Shown: positions 54,617 through 62,056 of the stretch, in pieces
How the letters are laid out: every line of letters starts with the position of its first letter
Position numbering within the stretch: position 1 is the stretch's first letter
Source: Candidatus Denitrolinea symbiosum
GTDB taxonomy: Bacteria > Chloroflexota > Anaerolineae > Anaerolineales > Villigracilaceae
Direction of reading: 5' to 3'
Length of the DNA: 64,000 nucleotides
Assembly (NCBI GenBank): GCA_017312345.1
Contig: BLAA01000004.1
Span: 124,001-188,000, forward strand
Notes under the pieces: generated by a model
Seen by the model: the letters and a program-made list of their open reading frames with translations, nothing else
Database searches by the model: none
Told to the model about the DNA's origin: nothing
Position numbers and translations under genes: made by a program

Positions 54617-55090
54617 ATGTCCGAGCCGACCGAACTTGCCGATAAACTTCAATCCGAGGGCGAACGCTTTGTCGAGATTTTCTCCGCGCTGACGGACGCC
54701 GACTGGCGGACGGACGTTTACACCGAGGGGACGGTCTGGACCGTCCGCAATGTGCTTTCGCACTTCGTCACATCCGAGCGCGGACTGGTTCAACTCTTCG
54801 AGCAGATCCGGCTGGGCAGCGCGGGCGCGGCGGACGATTTTTCGATTGACCGCTACAACGCCTCCCAGCAGGAGAAGACCAAAGACGCGTCCCCGTCCGA
54901 ATTGCTGGAGCAATACAAATCCGTGCGCGCGGACACGGTGACGTGGGTTTCGGGGTTGCAGGAATCTGACCTCGAAAAGACCGGCCGCCATCCGTTTCTG
55001 GGACAGACCACCCTCCGCGAGATGGTGAAGATGCTGTACCTGCACAACCAGATCCACTACCGCGATATCAAGAAAGCGTTGAAAAAATAA
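54617..55090 (+). CDS. DinB-like/DUF664-type four-helix protein
   Basis: This 157-residue protein has the DinB fold pattern. Helix 1 is ERFVEIFSALTDADW, VRNVLSHFVTSE carries the first metal histidine, and HNQIHYRDI near the end carries the others. DinB-like proteins bind a divalent metal and include thiol-dependent transferases. No specific substrate is visible. AGGAGAA lies just before the ATG and belongs in phase to a heptamer array. Confidence 0.85.
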   Translation: MSEPTELADKLQSEGERFVEIFSALTDADWRTDVYTEGTVWTVRNVLSHFVTSERGLVQLFEQIRLGSAGAADDFSIDRYNASQQEKTKDASPSELLEQYKSVRADTVTWVSGLQESDLEKTGRHPFLGQTTLREMVKMLYLHNQIHYRDIKKALKK

Positions 55091-55103
55091 CCAACGCGCG
55101 CCC

Positions 55104-55159
55104 ACTGCCCACTGCTTACTGATCACTGATCACTGCTAACTGCTCACTGCTTACTGCCA
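55104..55159. repeat. Heptamer array before the UbiA-like gene (ACTGATC type)
   Basis: Eight consecutive units around ACTGCTC/ACTGATC run to 3 bases before the ATG at 55163 and occupy the place of a ribosome binding site. Confidence 0.9.
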
Positions 55160-55162
55160 CCA

Positions 55163-56023
55163 ATGACCCTCCTCCGCCCTCTCCACCTCTTCTTCCTCGC
55201 TCTCGCCTATTCCCTCGGCGCGGCCATTGCCGACTACCTCGGGCTGGCCTTCTCGCTTTCGGCCTTCGCTCTCGGCCTGGCAGGGATTTGTCTCGCGCAC
55301 GCCAGCATGAACCTGCTTGCCGAGGTCTTTCGTCCCGCCAACGAACCGCTCGTCCCCGGACAGCCTCACGCCGAGCGCGTCTACCTGCGCGACCGACTCC
55401 TCGTCGTCTCCATCGGCCTGCTTGCCGCGGCCGCGGCGCTGGCCTATCGGCTCTACCACATCCAGCGTCTTCCGCTCCCCGCATTCGCGGCCCTCGCGCT
55501 TTCGCTTCTCATCCTTTTCGCGTATTCCGTCCCGCCGCTCGGTCTCGCCCGCCGCGGCTTCGGCGAACTGCTCCTCGCCGCGCACATCGGCTACGTGGCT
55601 CCGCTGCTCGGATTCGTCCTCCAGGCCGGGGACTTCCATCGCCTCGTCCCCATCCTCGCGCTCCCCGTCACCGCGCTCGCCCTGGCCTACTTCCTCGTGC
55701 TGGACTTCCCCTCCTTCGCCGAGGATCTCAAGTACGAACGTCTCACGCTCCTCACCCGTCTCGGCTGGCAGCGCGCCATCCCGCTTCATCACGGACTCGT
55801 CCTCGCCGCCTTCCTCCTCCTCGCCGCCGCGCCGCTCTTCGGGATTTCCCTTCGCCTTATCTGGCCTGCTTTTCTCACCCTGCCTTTTGCTATCTTTCAA
55901 ATCTACCTCCTCCGCAGCCTCGCGCTGGGCGCGCGTCCGCTTTGGAAGCCGCTCGCCGTCGCAGCCGCCGCCCTCCTCGCCCTGACCATCTACCTCCTCG
56001 CCTTCTCTCTCTACCTCCGCTGA
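55163..56023 (+). CDS. UbiA-family prenyltransferase-like membrane protein
   Basis: This 286-residue protein has about eight membrane helices. AYSVPPLGLARRGFGELLLAAHIG is the typical UbiA helix 4-5 region, and DFPSFAEDLKYERLTL resembles the second aspartate motif. The first motif (NxxxD) reads NLLAE, so a metal-binding aspartate is replaced by glutamate. UbiA enzymes attach isoprenoid tails to aromatic rings, as in quinone synthesis. The altered first motif leaves the activity uncertain. A heptamer array sits directly before the start codon. Confidence 0.75.
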   Translation: MTLLRPLHLFFLALAYSLGAAIADYLGLAFSLSAFALGLAGICLAHASMNLLAEVFRPANEPLVPGQPHAERVYLRDRLLVVSIGLLAAAAALAYRLYHIQRLPLPAFAALALSLLILFAYSVPPLGLARRGFGELLLAAHIGYVAPLLGFVLQAGDFHRLVPILALPVTALALAYFLVLDFPSFAEDLKYERLTLLTRLGWQRAIPLHHGLVLAAFLLLAAAPLFGISLRLIWPAFLTLPFAIFQIYLLRSLALGARPLWKPLAVAAAALLALTIYLLAFSLYLR

Positions 56024-56065
56024 CCGACCACTCGACTACCCGACTACCCAACTACGAGACCGCCC

Positions 56066-57346
56066 ATGCCTCAATTCCTGACCCTCCTCCCGCCCGACGA
56101 AGCCCGCGCCATCCTCCTCTCGCATCTCGCGGGACCTCTGCCTGATTCTGTTTCGATGGACTCGTCCCTCGCTTTGGGCCGCGTCCTCGCCGAAGACATT
56201 CTCGCCCCGCATCCGCTCCCCGAGTTCCCGCGCTCCACCGTGGATGGTTACGCCGTCCGCGCCAGCGACACCTTCGGCGCGAGCGAATCCCTGCCCGCGT
56301 ACCTGACCCTGATCGGCGAAATCCCCATGGGCGCGCCCGCGGACCTCGTCCTCGCGCCCGGTCAATGCGCGTTGATCCACACCGGCGGGATGTTGCCCTC
56401 CAGCGCCGACGCGGTGGTGATGCTGGAGTACACGCAGACCGCGCGGACCTCCGCGGCCTCCGCAAACCCCGAAAGCGCGGGCGCGTCCGAAATTGAGATT
56501 TCCCGCGCCGTCGCGGCAGGGGAGAACGTCATCCAGATCGGCGAGGACGTGCGCGCGGGCGAGACGGTCATCCCGCGCGGCGCGTCCCTGCGCGAGGCGG
56601 AGATCGGCGGGCTGATGGCGCTCGGTCGGACGTCCGTGCGCGTAGCCAGGAAGCCGCGCGTCGGGTTGATCTCGAGCGGGGACGAGGTCGTCGAGCCGAA
56701 TCAGGCCGCAGGTCCGGGACAGGTGCGAGACGTCAACACGTACACGCTCTCGGCGGTGGCAGCGCGCGCGGGCGGGGAGGCGGTCCCGTACGGGATCGTC
56801 CGCGATGATTTCGAGGCGCTGCTCTCCGCGTCTCGAACCGCGCTCGCCGAGTGCGACGCGGTGTTGATCACGGCGGGTTCGTCCGCTTCGACGCGCGATA
56901 TCACCGCCGATGTGATCCGCAAACTGGGGGAGCCGGGCGTGCTGGTGCATGGCGTCGCCATCCGCCCCGGCAAGCCGACGATTTTGGGCGTGGCGGACGG
57001 CAAGGCCGTGATCGGATTGCCGGGCAACCCCGTCAGCGCGCTGGTGAACGGCTGGCTGTTCGTCGCGCCGGTCATCGAAAAATTGCTGGGCGCCCTGCCG
57101 CGTCCGCGCTCCACTGTGATGGCGCGCCTGACCATCAACCTCCCCTCGCTGGCGGGCAGGGAAGACTGGCAGCCGGTGAAACTGGTCGTGAACCCGCCAT
57201 CCGCGAGCGTGGGTTTCGACGCCGAGCCGATCTTTGGAAAGAGCAACTTGATCTTCACCCTCGCCCGCGCCGACGGACTCGTCCGCGTCCCGCCCGACGC
57301 GACGGGGCTGAGCGCGGGGGAGATGGTGGAGGTGAGGTTGATGTGA
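56066..57346 (+). CDS. moeA: Molybdopterin molybdenumtransferase MoeA
   Basis: This 426-residue protein has the MoeA N-terminal motif EFPRSTVDGYAVRASD, IHTGGMLPSSADAVVMLE, and the MoCF domain with LITAGSSASTRDIT and GLPGNPVSALV. MoeA inserts molybdate (or tungstate) into adenylated molybdopterin. The common SxGGxS-type motif here reads TAGSSAS. The MoaB/MogA partner is at 37 kb. Molybdenum enzymes themselves are not in the window. Confidence 0.94.
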   Translation: MPQFLTLLPPDEARAILLSHLAGPLPDSVSMDSSLALGRVLAEDILAPHPLPEFPRSTVDGYAVRASDTFGASESLPAYLTLIGEIPMGAPADLVLAPGQCALIHTGGMLPSSADAVVMLEYTQTARTSAASANPESAGASEIEISRAVAAGENVIQIGEDVRAGETVIPRGASLREAEIGGLMALGRTSVRVARKPRVGLISSGDEVVEPNQAAGPGQVRDVNTYTLSAVAARAGGEAVPYGIVRDDFEALLSASRTALAECDAVLITAGSSASTRDITADVIRKLGEPGVLVHGVAIRPGKPTILGVADGKAVIGLPGNPVSALVNGWLFVAPVIEKLLGALPRPRSTVMARLTINLPSLAGREDWQPVKLVVNPPSASVGFDAEPIFGKSNLIFTLARADGLVRVPPDATGLSAGEMVEVRLM

Positions 57347-57398
57347 CCGTTTGGTTTTGCGCTACACTCGATCTGAAAATCTTTGCAGGAGAAGGGCT

Positions 57399-60230
57399 AT
57401 GAAAAATTGGATGAAATCGCTCGAAACGCTGGCGGGAAAGTTGACCGCCATCCTTGCGTTCGCGGCGTTGATCATTATTGTGCTTGCATTGATTGGCAGC
57501 TGGATCCCGATGGAATATCAAACGCTTGTGTATGTGGTCGCCATCGGCGCAATGGTTATTTTTGTCTATCAGATATTCGCCGGAAGCCGGGCGCGATCAT
57601 CGGCGCAGACCCCGCCGAAGGGTGAACAGCCGGAGGCGGACGAGGATGAGCCATCGGGGGAACGGGAGGCGCCGCTTTCAGAAAAAGACGCGCGGACTTC
57701 GTATCTCACCGCGTTGATGGACGATTTCCGCCCGCTAAGTTTGGCGGGCATGGATATGCACGCGGGCGACACCAAAGCGCGCCTGCCGTTGGAAGATATT
57801 TACATTTCGCTCAACACAACCGCGCAGGTTGAAAAAGAAAAGGGCAAAAAGGGAAAGAAAAACGAGCGGGAGGAATTATTGGAACAAATGGGACGCGGCG
57901 AAACCGAGCCGCTGACCGCGCTCGACGCGCTGCTTCGATCCAAAGAACGGCATATCGTCTTATTGGGCGCGCCCGGCACGGGCAAATCCACGTTCGTGCG
58001 TTATCTCTCGCTGCAGATGGCGAAACAATTGACCGACCCGTCTGCAAAGCCGCTGGAAGGCTGGAAGGGAAAGCCGCTGCTGCCCGTCGCCGTTTCGCTG
58101 GGAAGGTTCGCGGAATATCTGCCGGCGGATTCAAAGACGGGTTCCGCCGAAATGGTGGAGCAGTTCATTCGTTCCACGCTGGAGGCGGATCAGCGCACGA
58201 AGGATTTCGCGCCGCATATTTTGGAGCGCTTGCTCGACGAAGGCGGGCTGATCCTCTTCGACGGATTGGACGAAGTGGCGAATCTCGACCTGCGCCCCGT
58301 CATCGTCAAGTCCATCGAATCGTTTACCGAGAAATACGCGCGCAACCCGCACAGTAAATTCCTCGTCACCTGCCGCATTTATTCCTATCAGGACGCGCGC
58401 TGGAAGTTGACGGGCTGGCCCGTGTTCGAACTGGCGTTATTCTCGCCCGAACAGATCGAACGCTTTATCCGAATTTGGTACGACCTGCATACCGCGTTGG
58501 AGTCGGGACGCGCCGCCGAATTTGCGTCCAAGAAAATAAAATTGCTTGCCGCCGTGCAAGCGGACGACCCGCGCCGTTTGTATGAAGTGGCGCGTTATCC
58601 CATCATCCTGACGATGATGGCGATCGTTCACGCCAGTCACGAACTGCCCGACAGCCGCGCCCGCGTGTACGAACAATGCGTGGAACTGCTTCTGGATAAA
58701 TGGCAGTTCCGCCGCGCCATCGCGCCGGGCAGGCAGGAGATACGCAGCCTGGCGGAGGAGTTGAAGATTCCCGCCAGCGCGATCTACGAACCGTTGTACG
58801 AAATTGCGTTCAAGGCTCACGTCGGTCATCAGGCGGGAAAAAACCGCGCGGACGATTCGGGCAGCCTCATCACCGAGGGATTAATTCTCGGCGTGCTGCA
58901 CGACCATTTGCAGAACGACGAAAAAGAGAGAATCTTTTTGGAGTATTGCCAGAAGGCGAACGGCTTGTTGATGCTGCGCGGCACGATCACCGAAGCGGGC
59001 TCGAACGTCCGGCGCAACGATTACACTTTTCCGCACCTGACCTTCGAGGAGTTTCTGGCAAGCCGCCATTTGAAGAACCTCGATCCCGACGAAGTCCGCA
59101 GGTACCTCGACGATTCGCACGACCGCTGGCGCGAAGCGGTGAAATTCATGGCAGAGTTATATTGCTTTAGCAAGGAGCCGAACCGCGCCGCCATGAACGG
59201 TTTGCTCGAATCGCTTTCCTCGCCGTTCCCCGATCAGCCAAAGGAACAAGATTGGCGCGCCCTGTGGCTGGCGGGAGAATTGTTGACCTACTACAAGCGC
59301 GTGTGGAAGGACAGACGCAAGGCGGCTTCCGAAGACCACATCGTCGCCAACCTGCGCCGGCTGGTATTTGAATCGCCGTTGACGCCGCGTGAGCGCGCCG
59401 ACGCCGCCGATATTCTCGACCAGTTGACGCAGCCTGAAGACCTGCACGCCTTCGTCTCATTTCCCGAATACCAGCCGCCCTTCTTCATCTCCAAATACCC
59501 CGTCACCAACGCGCAATACGAGCGCTTCCTCATAGCGGAAAACTTCCAGAACAAAGACTTGTGGATCAACTTCCCCATGTACGATGAAAACAGCGCGGAA
59601 ATGGAAAACCGGGATTGGGGCGATGAAGCGTGGAAATGGTTGCAGCAAGCATTGCAGAATGAAAATTACGAATCACAGGACGGCGTGTTATTGCCGCGTG
59701 TTTGGCGGGATGCGCGCTTCGGCGCAAACCGTGCATATGCGCCGGTGGTGGGCGTTTCGTGGTATGAAGCCAACGCCTATTGCAGATGGCTTTTGAAAAA
59801 TTGGGACGCGCTCGAAGAGGGTCGGCAGGGCTTGCCCAAGCCAACGCTGATCCGCCTGCCGCGCGAAAGCGAATGGAGCGAAGCCGCCGGCGGCGAAGAA
59901 GGTGACCGTTTTGCCTTTGGCAGGTTGAAGGATGCGCGCAAAGAAATTGTAAATTTTGCCAACACAAGCGAAAGCCAGATCAACCGCACCACGCCGGTAT
60001 GGATGTACCCGCAGGGCAAAAGCCCCCAGGGTGTGGTGGATTTGAGCGGCAATGTTTGGGAGTGGCAGGCGAATTATTATGGCAGCAGTAAAACAAGCAT
60101 GGGTCTGCGCGGCGGCTCGTGGAACCACAATGAAGTCGACGCCCGTGTCCCGATCCGTAGCCTCTACCTCCCCCCGTACGGCTGGGACCTCAACGTCGGT
60201 TTTCGTGTGGCGCTTCTCCCCAGCGGGTGA
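57399..60230 (+). CDS. Membrane NACHT NTPase with C-terminal FGE/C-type-lectin domain, DGR target type
   Basis: The product has 943 residues. Two membrane helices lie at residues 15-58, then a charged linker. The NACHT domain has Walker A LLGAPGTGKSTFVRYL (about residue 191) and Walker B GGLILFDGLDEV (about residue 282). A helical region follows, then from about residue 688 an FGE-sulfatase/C-type-lectin fold (FISKYPVTNAQYERF, VVGVSWYEANAYCRWL, DLSGNVWEW). The last 40 residues are a DGR-type variable region. STAND proteins of this plan are expected to sense a ligand with the lectin domain and signal through NACHT. AGGAG precedes the ATG; a frame reaching further upstream was rejected. Confidence 0.88.
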   Translation: MKNWMKSLETLAGKLTAILAFAALIIIVLALIGSWIPMEYQTLVYVVAIGAMVIFVYQIFAGSRARSSAQTPPKGEQPEADEDEPSGEREAPLSEKDARTSYLTALMDDFRPLSLAGMDMHAGDTKARLPLEDIYISLNTTAQVEKEKGKKGKKNEREELLEQMGRGETEPLTALDALLRSKERHIVLLGAPGTGKSTFVRYLSLQMAKQLTDPSAKPLEGWKGKPLLPVAVSLGRFAEYLPADSKTGSAEMVEQFIRSTLEADQRTKDFAPHILERLLDEGGLILFDGLDEVANLDLRPVIVKSIESFTEKYARNPHSKFLVTCRIYSYQDARWKLTGWPVFELALFSPEQIERFIRIWYDLHTALESGRAAEFASKKIKLLAAVQADDPRRLYEVARYPIILTMMAIVHASHELPDSRARVYEQCVELLLDKWQFRRAIAPGRQEIRSLAEELKIPASAIYEPLYEIAFKAHVGHQAGKNRADDSGSLITEGLILGVLHDHLQNDEKERIFLEYCQKANGLLMLRGTITEAGSNVRRNDYTFPHLTFEEFLASRHLKNLDPDEVRRYLDDSHDRWREAVKFMAELYCFSKEPNRAAMNGLLESLSSPFPDQPKEQDWRALWLAGELLTYYKRVWKDRRKAASEDHIVANLRRLVFESPLTPRERADAADILDQLTQPEDLHAFVSFPEYQPPFFISKYPVTNAQYERFLIAENFQNKDLWINFPMYDENSAEMENRDWGDEAWKWLQQALQNENYESQDGVLLPRVWRDARFGANRAYAPVVGVSWYEANAYCRWLLKNWDALEEGRQGLPKPTLIRLPRESEWSEAAGGEEGDRFAFGRLKDARKEIVNFANTSESQINRTTPVWMYPQGKSPQGVVDLSGNVWEWQANYYGSSKTSMGLRGGSWNHNEVDARVPIRSLYLPPYGWDLNVGFRVALLPSG
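60100..60227 (+). other. DGR variable region (VR) of the NACHT-FGE gene
   Basis: Between the conserved GGSW (tryptophan at 60120-60122) and GFRV (from 60198) there are 25 codons, of which 18 end in C: GTC, GAC, CTC, TAC, GGC, AGC and others. Adenine-specific mutagenesis of AAC codons in a template repeat yields NNC codons, so this pattern is what past retrohoming would leave. The framework GLRGGSW...R...GFRV is that of FGE-type DGR targets. Confidence 0.75.
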
Positions 60231-60235
60231 TCTTG

Positions 60236-60263
60236 TTTTCTGTTTCCTGTTTTCTGCGTTCTG
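60236..60263. repeat. Heptamer array after the NACHT-FGE gene (TTTTCTG type)
   Basis: Four units around TTTTCTG start 6 bases after the stop codon. Confidence 0.8.
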
Positions 60264-60277
60264 TTGCTCTTGGCCCT

Positions 60278-60304
60278 CTCGCCGAAGGCGAGTCGATTTT
60301 TTTT
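60278..60304 (+). terminator. Hairpin with T8 downstream of the variable region
   Basis: CTCGCC pairs with GGCGAG around GAA and is followed by TCGA and eight T residues. It works as a terminator. A hairpin shortly after the VR is also a known DGR element that aids retrohoming. Confidence 0.75.
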
Positions 60305-60311
60305 GAAAAAC

Positions 60312-60344
60312 AGACCCTAAAGGCTTTCAACACCTTTAGGGTCT
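60312..60344. repeat. 12-bp inverted repeat before the RT remnant
   Basis: AGACCCTAAAGG pairs perfectly with CCTTTAGGGTCT around a 9-base loop. It sits between the target gene and the reverse transcriptase remnant. Confidence 0.8.
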
Positions 60345-60363
60345 AAAAGTAAAAGGAGAACCC

Positions 60364-60459
60364 ATGAAAACCTACAAACATTTGTACGAAAAGATTTGTG
60401 ATTTTGAAAACATCTACCTTGCCTGGCGTAAGGCGCGCAAAGGCAAGAGGGGACTATAA
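60364..60459 (+). pseudogene. Truncated DGR-type reverse transcriptase (N-terminal remnant)
   Basis: After AAAAGGAG, an ATG opens 31 codons ending in FENIYLAWRKARKGKRGL and a stop. MKTYKHLYEKICDFEN... FENxYLAxRKARKGKR is the characteristic first helix of DGR and related reverse transcriptases, which normally run on for 300 or more residues to a YADD active site. Nothing of the finger, palm or thumb regions follows. The remnant ends 5 bases before a heptamer array. Its place right behind a DGR-type target supports its identity. It cannot be active. Confidence 0.75.
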
Positions 60460-60464
60460 TTCTC

Positions 60465-60534
60465 ACTGATCACTGATCACTGATCACTGAAAACTGGACA
60501 CTGAATACTGATGACTGCTCACTGGTTACTGAAC
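60465..60534. repeat. Heptamer array spanning the start of the methyltransferase gene
   Basis: Ten consecutive units around ACTGATC run from just after the RT remnant into the first eight codons of the next gene. The start codon itself lies in the unit ACTGATG and the following base. Confidence 0.92.
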
Positions 60535-61404
60535 ACAGACACCCTCCTCCTCGACGGCGCGACCGGCACCGAACTCAACCGCCGCGGCGTGGACACGGGA
60601 CTCCCGCTCTGGTCCGCCAACGCGCTTCTCACGGACGAAGGCTCGCGCGTCCTGCAAGACATCCACGAGGATTACCTGCGCGCCGGCGCGGACATCCTCA
60701 CCACGAACACCTTCCGCACGCACCGCCGCGCCCTCGCGCCCAGCGCCAACGCAGACCGCGCCCTCGAGTTGACGCGCCGCGCCGTGTCAATCGCCCGCGC
60801 GGCCATCGCCAAAACGCCCTCAGATCGTCCGCGCTTCGCGGCGGGTTCGATCTCCACGCTGGAGGATTGCTACCGTCCCGACCTCGTCCCGCCCGAGGAC
60901 GAACTCCGCGCCGAACACGGCGAACGCGTCCGTCATTTGCTCGAGTGTGGCGTGGACGCGCTCCTCGTCGAGACCATCAACTCGATTAGCGAAGCGCGCG
61001 TCATCGCCGAACTCGCGGCCGCGACGGGGATTCCCGTCATCGTCAGTTTTGTGTGCGGACGGGATGGACGCATCCTTTCGGGCGAGAGTCTCGCGGACGC
61101 GGCGCGGGAGATGCTCCCGTTGGGCGTCGCGGCCCTCGGCGTCAATTGCGCGCCGACGCCCGACCTGGCGCGTCCGCTCGACGAGTTGAAGTCCGCCTGC
61201 CCGCCCGATTTTCCGCTGATCGCGTATGGCAACATCGGCTACGCGGACGAGGCGGTCGGCTGGGTCAACACCGACGCGGAGAATCCCGAAGCGTATTGCC
61301 GTCACGCCTCGAAGTGGCCTGCGCGCATCGTCGGCGGCTGCTGCGGGACGACGCCCGCGCACATCGCGGCGTTGAGCAGGATGTTGCGCGGCGCAAGTTT
61401 GTAG
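60511..61404 (+). CDS. Homocysteine S-methyltransferase family protein
   Basis: This 297-residue TIM barrel has LLDGATGTELNRRG, a conserved glutamate in LVETINSISEA, and the zinc cysteines in GVNCAP and GGCCGTTPAHI. Family members move a methyl group from S-methylmethionine or a similar donor to homocysteine. The ATG at 60511 lies within a heptamer array, and residues 2-8 (TAHWLLN) are encoded by it. No ribosome binding site is visible. The family pattern starts at residue 10, so the repeat seems to have supplied a new start. Confidence 0.87.
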   Translation: MTAHWLLNTDTLLLDGATGTELNRRGVDTGLPLWSANALLTDEGSRVLQDIHEDYLRAGADILTTNTFRTHRRALAPSANADRALELTRRAVSIARAAIAKTPSDRPRFAAGSISTLEDCYRPDLVPPEDELRAEHGERVRHLLECGVDALLVETINSISEARVIAELAAATGIPVIVSFVCGRDGRILSGESLADAAREMLPLGVAALGVNCAPTPDLARPLDELKSACPPDFPLIAYGNIGYADEAVGWVNTDAENPEAYCRHASKWPARIVGGCCGTTPAHIAALSRMLRGASL

Positions 61405-61412
61405 ATTTGCGC

Positions 61413-61418
61413 TACAAT
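61413..61418 (+). promoter_or_regulatory. Possible -10 of the DUF2726 gene
   Basis: TACAAT lies 31 bases before the ATG at 61450. A second candidate, TAAAAT, is at 61423-61428. GAGGG serves as a weak binding site. Confidence 0.4.
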
Positions 61419-61449
61419 TGCGTTAAAATTTCACCGAGGGATTTGCGCC

Positions 61450-62049
61450 ATGCCAGACAGCAAGCCGCCCAACGCCAAAGCCGACTCTCCGTATCGCCTG
61501 CGCGAGCGTCTCTTGTCTGCGCCGGAGGCGGCCCTGTTTCGTCTGCTCCAGAAAATGGCGGGGGATCGCTATGTGGTGTGTCCCAAAGTCGCGCTGACCG
61601 ATATTTTCACGATCATCCGCCCGAACGAGAACGTCCATTTCTATAACAAGATCTTCCGCAAGCACGTGGACTTTTTGCTGTGCGACCCGAAGACGTTCCA
61701 GCCCGCCTTCGCGGTGGAACTGGTGAAGCCGATCGCGAAGACTGAGACGCGCGCCAACGATCAATTCATGGCAGATTTGTTTTTAAGCGAGGGCGTCCCG
61801 CTGGTGCATGTCCCGCTGGGGGAGAGTTATGAGGTCGCCGACCTGGTCAACCTGTTCACGCTGGCGGTCACGAAGGCCAAAAGCGCCGAGCCTCGCAGAA
61901 ACGATTCCGCGGGCGATTCCGTCCCGATGTGTCCCGTCTGCGGGAAGATGATGGCGCTGCGGATCCATCGCGGCGGGCCGCAGGCGGGGAAGAGATATTA
62001 CGGCTGCATGGACTCGCCGCGCTGCGCGGGCGTGGCAGCGGTGGATTGA
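61450..62049 (+). CDS. DUF2726 domain with C-terminal topoisomerase-type zinc finger
   Basis: The product has 199 residues. Residues 20-135 form a DUF2726 domain (LLSAPEAALFRLLQKM, VCPKVALTDIF, KHVDFLLCDPKTFQPAFAVEL), a restriction-endonuclease-like fold. Residues 155-199 are a zinc finger of the DNA topoisomerase I type (CPVCGKMMALRIHRGGPQAGKRYYGC, with a final cysteine). In other members the strand after VEL reads DDxSH; here it reads VKPIAK, so key active-site residues seem to be lost. It may bind DNA without cutting it. Confidence 0.8.
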   Translation: MPDSKPPNAKADSPYRLRERLLSAPEAALFRLLQKMAGDRYVVCPKVALTDIFTIIRPNENVHFYNKIFRKHVDFLLCDPKTFQPAFAVELVKPIAKTETRANDQFMADLFLSEGVPLVHVPLGESYEVADLVNLFTLAVTKAKSAEPRRNDSAGDSVPMCPVCGKMMALRIHRGGPQAGKRYYGCMDSPRCAGVAAVD

Positions 62050-62056
62050 TTTCGAA

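Noticed and set aside
60231..60363. A DGR template repeat between target and RT remnant
   Set aside because: No adenine-rich copy of the variable region is present in this stretch or elsewhere in the window that I could find.
60231..60363. An avd accessory gene
   Set aside because: The space is filled by heptamers and hairpins, with no frame of about 110-130 codons.
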